A stretch of 64,000 nucleotides of DNA from Siphonodentalium dalli (lineage: Eukaryota > Mollusca > Scaphopoda > Gadilida > Siphonodentaliidae). Within the stretch, counting starts at the first letter, position 1, and each line of letters opens with the position of its first letter. The notes under the pieces are model-generated. The model did not search any database and had not been told where the DNA came from. It saw nothing but the letters and a program-made list of their open reading frames with translations. The position numbers were made by a program, and so were the translations under genes. The stretch lies in NCBI GenBank assembly GCA_032622095.1, contig CP136069.1, positions 102,764,278 to 102,828,277 of the forward strand, written 5' to 3'. Positions 56,441 through 64,000 of the stretch are shown here, one piece after another.

Positions 56441-57365
56441 GAAAAAAAGGCCGTATTATAGTATTGGTCTGTCCGTCCGTCCGTTAACCTGTTGTCCGGA
56501 TGATATCTTTAGTTAGAGTGAACCAAAATTAGTAAAATTTGGTATGTGGGTTTATTAGCCGAAAAGTAAGTTCAAGTTCGAATTTGGGTTCCGCCCGCCA
56601 ATTTTCACCGGAGTTATGCCCCTTATTTAAGGTTTTTTTACTTAGAAAATCCTTGAAATTTGTTGTCCGGATGATAACTTTAGTATAGTTTATCGGAATG
56701 AATCCAAATTTGGTATATTACTTTCTCCCACCAAAACACAGGTCAAGTTCGAACTTGGGTTCTGTCCGACCATTTTTGGCAGAGTTATGTCCCTTTTTCG
56801 ACTCAGAAAATTCAGTTTTTCTTATGTTTTTTGGTTTCCGGATGATATCTCGATTTTGGAATGTTTATACGCAAAACCCGTTTTTTTGTGGATTACATAT
56901 ATCGAAATACAGCTCAAGTCAGAATTTCGTTTTAATCCGATAATTTTTGCGAGAGTTATGGCCCCATTTTTTACGTAATTTGACTTAGAAAATCCCTGAA
57001 ATTTGTTGTCCGGATGATAACTTTTAGAGTGAACCGATTTCAATCAAATTTGGTATATGGGTTTATTAGGAGAAAAGACAGCCCAAGTTCGAATTTGGGT
57101 TCCGTCCGCCAATTTTCACCGGAGTTATGCCCCTTATTTGACGTAATTTTACTTAGAAAATCCCTGAAATTTGTTGTCCGCATGATAACTTTACTAGAGC
57201 TTATCAGATTCAATGATAATTTGGTATATTACTTTCTCCCACCAAAACACAGGTCAAGTTCAAATTTGAGTTCCGTCCGCCAATTTTTACCAGAGTTATG
57301 CCCCTTTTTTATCAGTTTCCGCCGACCCAAGAGAGGGCGTATATTGCACGCCCAGCGTAGCTCTT
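56441..57365 (+). repeat. Second tandem repeat family, about 175-bp units
   Basis: It starts 'tacgcccttttgaaaaaaag' with 'ggccgtattata', then a (gtccgtcc) run, then about five units keyed by 'ttgttgtccggatgata' (about 56488, 56662, 56829, 57005, 57173). It ends 'gagggcgtatattgcacgcc'. The terminal 'acgccctt' / 'gggcgtat' suggests short inverted ends. No coding function. Confidence 0.88.
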
Positions 57366-58309
57366 GTTTGGTCAATAGGTTTAAGATTAGGGTTATGGTT
57401 GTACACCTGCAATGGGAACTGTTATTTTATTATTTTAACTAAATGTTTACTGACATGTGAAACATCTTAGTATTTTAAAAACAGGGGGTATCCGTAGTCC
57501 CATTGGGACAGTCACACCTCTAGTTTGTATCGAAGCATCACCAAGTTGGCAGGTTGATGTTGATAACTTCATTTTGTTAGAAGGCATACCGTAACAGTTA
57601 GAACAACGCTTTTCTGAGGCTGGAGTAAGTATCGATGATATGTACTGTATTCGTAGGCCATAATGATGAGTATTTGAAGTTCCTTTCCATTTGTAGCTCT
57701 GAGCGCGACGACATCTTCACACGCTGTTGCGTGATATTGGTACATGTATACCCGATTGTTGACCCCATAGGTGACTGTTGCATTTCATGGAGGAGATCTC
57801 TGGCAGTGTCATTTGGTTTCCCCATTTATACATGTCAAATACAATGTCCAACACAGGTGTCCGATGTCACCCCGACAATGGGGTGACTTGAGACCGGTGT
57901 GTCCTATACCCATGCAACACCTTGTTTGGTTGCTCTAATATGGCTCAAGTAGCGGGATAGACCAATTATGTCGCAACGGAGAAAGAAGGTTGCCATATGC
58001 ATCAGATTTAAGCAACACAACATACTGCCAGGGCTTCATTTTTGGATCCCTTTATCCATATTAGAAATCATTGTAATCGCACATGGGGCACTTCATTTAT
58101 GGCTGCGTATCATGTATCATCACAAATGTAAACAGTGGACGATATGATGTTGTCAACATGATCACAAATATATACCGGAAACTTTCACTCGGCTGTCATG
58201 AGTTTCCAGATTGAACAGGCACACATCTCAAACATCCATTTTAATTTTCAATCGACATTATTTGCCTTGCTACCTATAATTTTATGTTTTAGAATAGGCA
58301 CGAGATATA
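57366..58309. other. Unannotated stretch
   Basis: No gene supported. It contains 'ggggtgacttgagac' at about 57885, related to 52361 and, inverted, to 59230 and 59682. Confidence 0.4.
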
Positions 58310-58758
58310 TAGGGCTGCCTTGATTCTTCGCGATTCCGATGCATCGCATTTTAAAGTTCACAATGCAATGCATCATATTGGGAGGATGTGATGCGATGCA
58401 AAAACAATTCATGTACCGGTATGCAGAGTTATCAATAGTCAGAGATCTTTTCCACTCAAAACTGCCCATCTGGGCAGATCTGGGGACTGTATTAATTAGC
58501 TATTATAGCCGAATTCTATTACCTGACCTTTTATTTTTGTCATTTTTAATAATAATAGTTGGTCTTGTAATTTACTTCAATGAATATGCTGAGGTGAACA
58601 CTGTCTGATGAGAATATACGTACTAAAAATAATTAAGTGATTCATCTAGCTTTCACAGCTGTCAATAGCCAAAAAATTGCATCGCAATGCACATTGCATC
58701 GTGATAGTAGAATTGCGATTCGCATCACATCGTGAAGGTCTGAATCGTTGCAGCCCTA
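58310..58758. mobile_element. hAT-like MITE, TAGGGCTGC ends
   Basis: TIRs TAGGGCTGCC and GCAGCCCTA, with imperfect continuation 'tgattc..cgattc'. The direct repeat GATATA (58304-58309 and 58759-58764) is at least 6 bp of the TSD. Subterminal GCATCGCA/TGCGATGC motifs at both ends. TAGGGCTGCAACGATT-type ends are common in animal hAT MITEs. No transposase. Confidence 0.82.
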
Positions 58759-60040
58759 GATATATCAGTATGACAATTAAACCTCTACCTTTCAGAGATG
58801 TTTTGAATAGAATTCAATTATATTGATAGTTTGTGCATCCTATATTATACTGATAACCAAAATAAAGACATATATCATACTGAAATATGGCAACACATTA
58901 AAAATATAACTTGTTCTTTGCTTGGTACAGGTTCTGATGTTATGAGGTTAAGTTTTTCAAACTCTGTCACTGGGTCCATCCTAGTCATTGTTCATTACAT
59001 TATATTCCCAGTAGGCCCTATATATAGTGGGGGAGGTGATAGCTCGATACCTTGGTACACAGCTATTACAGGCATATATTGGTGTGCTATCGTCTCTTAG
59101 TATGTTTGGTGAGATAGCGGGCAATGATTTGGTATACTGATATTAGTACGTACAGGTGTGCTAGTAAATTAGTAGTCGGTATACTGGTATCCCGGCGTAA
59201 ATGCACACGAAGTGCGGTAATTTTAGACAGTGTCTCAAGTCACCCCCGGGTATATGTATGTCAGAAATACGGTTTTCTTCAAATATAAAAAAAAAACTTA
59301 AATAATATATATTAAAAGACAATCTGTAAACACATGTCATCAGTATTTCTGAAGTTTTGGTTATATTCCTATTCTGACAGTTCCTGTTGTGTCTGAGATG
59401 CAGTGGAAGTTTGCAAATTGTGGGCAGTTTTCAGGGGGAAAAATTTCAAAATGCTCAGACCAGCAGCTCAATTTCTTTCAATGTCTGGGTCATTACTGAC
59501 CATTAATATTAACACCTTACATTAGAATAAAAACCATTCGTATTGACGCTTGAACACTGATGAATAGTTTTAGTCATTTGATGCGAACCTCCCCCGCGGG
59601 CGTGCGACTGCCCCGGCGCCGGAAACCGACAGAGCTGGTTCGCCCCGGGAGGCGGTTAAAAAATAGCATATCCTATTTTGTCTCAGGTCACCCCGTTTAT
59701 GGTTTGGTTGGTCAACATGACCACTTTCAGTTTGCTGCTTCCAGAAGAAAGGGACATACAAAGTTCATGACTGAGCTACATCAGTGGATGCTAGGGTTGA
59801 ATTTACTCTCTAGTGTCTAATAGTCGTATATGTACGGTACACTTATTTTTTTGCTGTTGAAATTCACACATGTTCGGGAACACACTATAAAGTGTATGCC
59901 GAGGCCAGCTCCAAATAAAGTCAGTTTTGGACATTTGAGGTTTTTGTGGGAAAATTAATTTAAAGTGTGAATTAGACATGTATTTTAAATGATAACTTTA
60001 TTTAATCATAATGCATAAAATATAAACTATAACAACAAAC
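58759..60040. other. Unannotated stretch
   Basis: No gene supported. A GC-rich patch at 59590-59655 ('cccccgcgggcg', 'ccccggcgccgg') stands out from the AT-rich surroundings. Confidence 0.4.
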
Positions 60041-60600
60041 ATGAGACATGCAAACAATATATGCCTACATAAAAATGATACAAAATTTACAAATTTAATA
60101 TTTGATTCTCCTCTTCTTATTAAGATCGATTCCAATTCCATCATGTCAAGTGAATCCATTCGCAACCTCGGAGCTATGTTCGATACCAACATGTCTATGG
60201 ACGCTCATGTAAATAATGTATGTCGAGCATGTAATTATCATTTGAGAAATATTGGTAAAATAAGAAAATACTTGACAGTTTCGGCAACTAAATCAATTAT
60301 CCAGTCACTTGTGAGCAGCAAGCTAGATTACATGAACGGTTGCTTGTTCGGCATCACTAGCTCACTCATCGCGAAATTGGAGCGAGTTCAAAAAACTGCT
60401 GCTAGAATTGTCGCGAGGGTACCGAGAAGGACAGAGATGAGTCCAGTCTTGCAAAATCTCCACTGGCTGCCCATCCAATACAGGATCAAATTCAAGATCA
60501 TATTGATCACATTTCGTGCTCTTGAAGGAACGGCGCCCGACTACATCAAAGAGCTAGTATGTTTAAAGACTTCAGGTACGATGCAGCGAAGATCAGACGG
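60041..60600 (+). pseudogene. LINE ORF2 C-terminal domain, first segment
   Basis: Open from an ATG at 60041 (the frame runs 199 codons, the last 13 inside the hAT element). It reads 'SESIRNLGAMFDTNMSMDAH', 'HLRNIGKIRKYLTVSATKS', 'SKLDYMNGCLFGITSS', 'LERVQKTAARIVARVPR', 'VLQNLHWLPIQYRIKF' and 'APDYIKELV'. The reverse transcriptase and endonuclease are absent because of 5' truncation. Apart from the insertions the frame is intact, so this LINE is younger than the one at 7117. Confidence 0.88.
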
Positions 60601-61726
60601 CAGTGTTCACGCTGGACCAAAAAAAACTTTAGCCAAATGAAAATTTTATTAGCCAAATGAAAAAAACTTTAGCCAAATGTTTTTTGGCCAAATTAAAAAA
60701 CACTTTGGCCAAATTAAATCATCGTTTTCTGGTCGGTTCACAATTAATGACTAAAACGTAAAATCTAACAGACGCAGGTAAAATACACAATAATTTAAAT
60801 AATTTTGATGAACTAGAAGTATTTTTATATATATAATTTATTAAAAATTTATTAATGTTTATGTGAAATAGTGAATTAGTCCTTTTTAATGTCATTATTT
60901 TTTTTATTTATATCAATATCTTTTTTTAAATCATTAAATATTTATCCTTGCGAAAATATCTAAGTGACATCTGGAAACTAATAACTTATATTATTTACGC
61001 CATTATCAAATTACAATCTGTCATAAAAGCATGCATATTATTTTGACTGTATCGGTATTGACGACAAATAGCCACAAAATATCTGTCGTGATTCACATTT
61101 GGCTGATTAAGCTATTGTCTTACACTTGGTGCTCATAAACCCCGACCATCATAAATACAATGTCATCATAAACATGCATTGTGTAGGCGTGCCGTGAGTG
61201 ACCAGACAGACAATGGGCTGAATGGGGGATTAGGGGATTAAATGTAAAAATTAATAAGGACATTTTGCTGCTTCGTGCAGAGTGACGTAATCTTTCTCCA
61301 GATTAAAACAGCCTGTTACGAACAAATTGCTTATATACCGGCGTCAATGCACAAAACATTGCTTTCTTCACATTGTCATAATTGAACCACGGTCGGTTTA
61401 ATGTCCATGTGTCTTTGAATGTCCGTCTTGTGAAAACTAAAGATGATTGCATATCACTTTGTGATCGCTTGGTTGATAGAGTTGTCGATCGCGTTTCCCT
61501 TTGTACGATATTTCATAAGTACGAAAATAATGAAATACTTTCGTCACCTAACTTCGTCTTGAATGTCGATATATTGAGCGCTTTTATTAATTAGCTTTCT
61601 GGCTCCATGTCTCCATTTGGGTTCAAAAAAAGTTTAGCCAAAAGTTTAGCCAAATGAAAATTTGATTAGCCAAATTCGAAAAAGATTAGCCATTGGCTAA
61701 TTTGGCTACCGACCGCGTGAACACTG
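60601..61726. mobile_element. Non-autonomous hAT-like element, copy B (well bounded)
   Basis: Perfect 8-bp TSD TCAGACGG (60593-60600 and 61727-61734) and TIRs CAGTGTTCACGC / GCGTGAACACTG. AGCCAAAT motifs cluster inside both ends. It inserted into the LINE coding frame, which reads on without loss after excision of the element and one TSD. It is related to 1811-2814 over its ends and parts of its interior ('taacttcgtc', 'agctttctggc'). No transposase. Confidence 0.95.
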
Positions 61727-61734
61727 TCAGACGG

Positions 61735-61789
61735 GAAGAGATTTCTAACACTTCCTAACTCAAACCATCCTACGTTAGGGGACAGAGCC
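61735..61789 (+). pseudogene. LINE ORF2 C-terminal domain, middle segment
   Basis: Fifty-five bases between the two inserted elements continue the LINE frame: 'KRFLTLPNSNHPTLGDRA'. The last nine bases (GACAGAGCC) are the duplicated target of the next insertion. Confidence 0.85.
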
Positions 61790-62670
61790 GCAAGAGTAGA
61801 ATTCTTCGGGCGCTAAGATCCCCCGATTATTCCCGAGGCCATTCGGTATGTTTCGGAAATACACAACAACAAAAATTGCCGCTGCAGTTTTGAAATTGTT
61901 TTAACATTTCCTCGACACGTGTTTCACATCAAATGAGATTGCACAGTACAATACATTAATAACTATAATCCTCAATCCGATCAACCAACATCGAGAAAAC
62001 GGAGACGAATTGCAGTAATAGAGACTGGTAGTGATAGTGACTGAAATTGAAATTCGCAATGTGAGCGCTTCAAAACAACATTTATGAATGAACTGTGACG
62101 TCACATGGAATCGCGTGCAAACATTCCAACGTATATTCATGCGCACTATAACAAAATATTTCCTAGTTTGTATCATTATTTGATTGCCTGCCATAGTAGA
62201 TAATATGGTAAAACATATCAGAAAGTACCTATATATGTTGAGTATTTAGTTATATAAAAAACACAGGTGTGGGAGATTTTGTCCATTGAATTTAAATTTC
62301 GTTAGACATAATTATGCGCGTGCCATTGCAGGTTAGGAGAATTTAGCAAATCGAGTTAATCGTGTACGTGACACAAATAAACTTGCAGGTTGGGACAATT
62401 TACTCAAGAAAACTAATCGTCGGACACAAATCCAACGATTTTGGCTTTAAAAACACTTTTAAAATGAAATCGGTATGGTGGATTCTGTCACACGAATGGT
62501 AGATAACGTGTTATAACGTGTTACATGCACAGTGGATCACAGTGTGTTTGTGCCAAGAATCTCCGTCGCAGGTTCGGTAGTGATGTTCGGGAATCTTCGG
62601 GGGATCTTAGCACCGAGTGATGTTCGGGAATCATCGGGGGATCTTAGCGGCCGAAGAATTCTATTTTTGC
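61790..62670. mobile_element. Mutator-like element with 9-bp target duplication
   Basis: Perfect 9-bp duplication GACAGAGCC (61781-61789 and 62671-62679). TIRs of about 48 bp start GCAA(G/A)A(G/A)TAGAATTC and include 'cgctaagatcccccgat'. Near the right end an extra copy of 'ttcgggaatc.tcgggggatc' makes a short tandem. A 9-bp TSD with long TIR points to Mutator; the GCAA start (not GG) leaves room for another 9-bp-TSD superfamily. No transposase was recognised. Confidence 0.85.
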
Positions 62671-62679
62671 GACAGAGCC

Positions 62680-62784
62680 TTCTCCATCATAGCTCCAACA
62701 TTGTGGAACAAACTCCCGGACGTTTTGAGGCTTACGGATGATCGTTTAGAATTCCGTAAACTTTTAAAAGACACATCTTTTTAA
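62680..62784 (+). pseudogene. LINE ORF2 C-terminal domain, last segment
   Basis: Continues exactly in frame after the Mutator-like element: 'FSIIAPTLWNKLPDVLR' and 'FRKLLKDTSF', then TAA at 62782-62784. This is the conserved end of the CR1/L2-like ORF2. Confidence 0.88.
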
Positions 62785-63066
62785 AATAGCTTATGGACTC
62801 AACTGAAATGTTTAACTGACTTTATCTGGAGCTTCTCTTCGATTGACTTTTTAATCATTAATTTAAATCTGTGATTTTTTTTTTACTTTTTAGGATTTGC
62901 CATATCTTAGACTTATTTTATCCGCGTGTTTGCTCTTTTATCCTATAGTATGATGTTCTTTTATATATATATATTTGTTTTTATCACATATTTTATGTAA
63001 CAGCGCCTATGAACACAACTCTGTAGTGAAATAGGCGCTCTACAAATGTTAATAATAATAATAATA

Positions 63067-63815
63067 GTGGTCTCGGTATCAAAGATGGAACTTCCGACCA
63101 TGTCGCCATCACTATCTGTATATTAGATACGTGCTGTTGAATCTTTGTCATTGGATCCAACATAGAATATTACATTTAAGCAACACTATAACAAAACATG
63201 CAATGAACATACCTTTTATAATCAGTGGAAACCAAACAATTTATGTCAAGAATTGCAAAGTTCACTTGAATAGTTCTGTATTTAGACTTGACTGATTCTG
63301 CTCTTCGGTCACTTGTTGTCATGGGGATTCCCTGGAAGATGGAATTACAAAGCTGTGCTGAGTAGCTCCGGCGTACATGTCCGGTGGAACTCCCAAAAGA
63401 ACACACTAATTAGCAAAGACACAACACTCTTCCCCAGTTTAAAAAAAATGCTTGAATGTATCCACTCCAAATAAAAAACAATGGGACTCCAAACACTCTG
63501 TGATTTACAATGCCCGAAGAGAGAAGTTTGCCCCGACTAAGAGTCGTACAAGACCTCAGAAGCCAAATTGAGGTTGGAAACGCAGTTCCTCTATATGTAC
63601 ACATAGATGCTAGGGAAATATATTCCCTCAATGGAAAGCCTTAAAGGAGATTTAAGATCTCCAGACTCATTACAACCAAATTGGGTCTTACATCTCCTAG
63701 TTGGGCGAGGTTTAATATCTCGATCTTCGGGATAGCCCTCAATGAACGTACATGTATCTAATAATAATTCATAGATTACACCCTACTCGACTAAAATTGA
63801 AAGTAGCACACGGTT
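63067..63815. other. Unannotated stretch
   Basis: No gene supported. The region 63580-63730 has several 'atctcc..atctc' phrases with weak internal repetition. Confidence 0.4.
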
Positions 63816-64000
63816 GGCAGAGATAGCTCCCAGTAATTAGCATTGCGAGAGCATACTACTTGTATGTGCCCCCAATTCGGACGGAGGGTCCCAGTAATTG
63901 ATAATGTCTTGATAACATGTCAGATGGACATTCCCAGTGATTTGCAATGTCGCTCTAACAAATTCGGATGGAGAGCTGGTAATGCCCCTATAACAATGGC
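63816..64000. repeat. Tandem array cut by the window end
   Basis: Three imperfect units of about 55-70 bp contain 'cccagtaatt.g.aatg', 'ataac' and 'attcgga(c/t)ggag'. The array continues beyond the window. Confidence 0.75.

Larger units (their letters stand above)
60041..63066 (+). mobile_element. 5'-truncated CR1/L2-like LINE split by two DNA elements
   Basis: Coding sequence for the C-terminal part of ORF2 lies at 60041-60600, 61735-61789 and 62680-62784, all in one continuous frame once the two insertions (60601-61726 and 61790-62670) and their duplications are removed. The 3' UTR (62785-63066) has 'gtgaaataggcgctctacaaatg' and an (AAT) tail. Its relation to 51432-52166 is clear at the protein level. 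The 5' boundary is not exact. Confidence 0.88.

Noticed and set aside
55558-56442. Series of similar ORFs in the tandem array
   Set aside because: They are the same accidental frame repeated in each 170-bp unit, open in several phases and on both strands.

Overview
This is a metazoan, eukaryotic window of about 64 kb. It is AT-rich and intron/intergenic-like, with no operon structure and no convincing intact host gene. The density of non-LTR retrotransposons of CR1/L2 and jockey-like type, of hAT, PIF/Harbinger and Mutator-like DNA elements, of degenerate interspersed arrays ending in (GGAC)n-type simple sequence, and of short motifs such as ACATGTA and ACCGGT suggests a lophotrochozoan, most likely a bivalve mollusc. 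That assignment is inference. No rRNA, tRNA or CRISPR array was recognised.

Layout. 1-2.8 kb: one end of an interspersed repeat array and a non-autonomous hAT copy. 3.4-10.7 kb: one old tandem array (units carrying 'aaaatccaagatggctgc') split by a nested pair of DNA elements (4361-6769, with 4489-6218 inside) and by a broken CR1/L2-like LINE (7117-10213). 11.3-13 kb: degenerate tandem repeats ending in a GGAC/GACA simple repeat. 13-19.8 kb: mostly unexplained sequence. 20.7-22 kb: a hAT element that still holds a BED zinc-finger exon, next to a foldback element. 22.9-28.5 kb: a LINE with an ORF1 zinc finger, interrupted by a small hAT element and by a second, 5'-truncated LINE. 28.7-48.1 kb: an unusually dense 'Russian doll' of inverted-repeat DNA transposons. 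48.9-52.3 kb: the best preserved LINE of the window (endonuclease plus reverse transcriptase, at least two frameshifts). 52.7-58.8 kb: four terminal-inverted-repeat elements and two tandem arrays. 60-63 kb: a 5'-truncated LINE split by a hAT element and a Mutator-like element whose target duplications exactly restore the LINE frame. 63.8-64 kb: a tandem array cut by the window edge.

The genes present do not form a pathway; the window is a record of successive transposition. Many boundaries could be fixed to the base because terminal inverted repeats (TIRs) and target-site duplications (TSDs) are still readable: 8 bp for hAT, 9-10 bp for Mutator-like, TAA/TTA for Harbinger-like, TTAA for piggyBac-like, TA for mariner-like.

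Most notable: three neighbouring long-TIR elements (31596-34307, 34976-37001, 37085-38101) each carry a triplet of directly repeated 10-bp motifs close to the end (ACCGAGAACA, AACGAACACA, ACCAAGCAGA). The motifs differ but fit one pattern (AxCxAxxAxA). One of the three still contains a remnant resembling the catalytic region of MULE transposases. I propose they form a related, possibly undescribed group of Mutator-like elements with helically phased terminal iterons. A degenerate protein of unknown family (38626-39178, minus strand) sits inside a Harbinger-like element, and a 148-codon ORF (30024-30470) sits between opposing arrays of GAAGTCGGCCC motifs.
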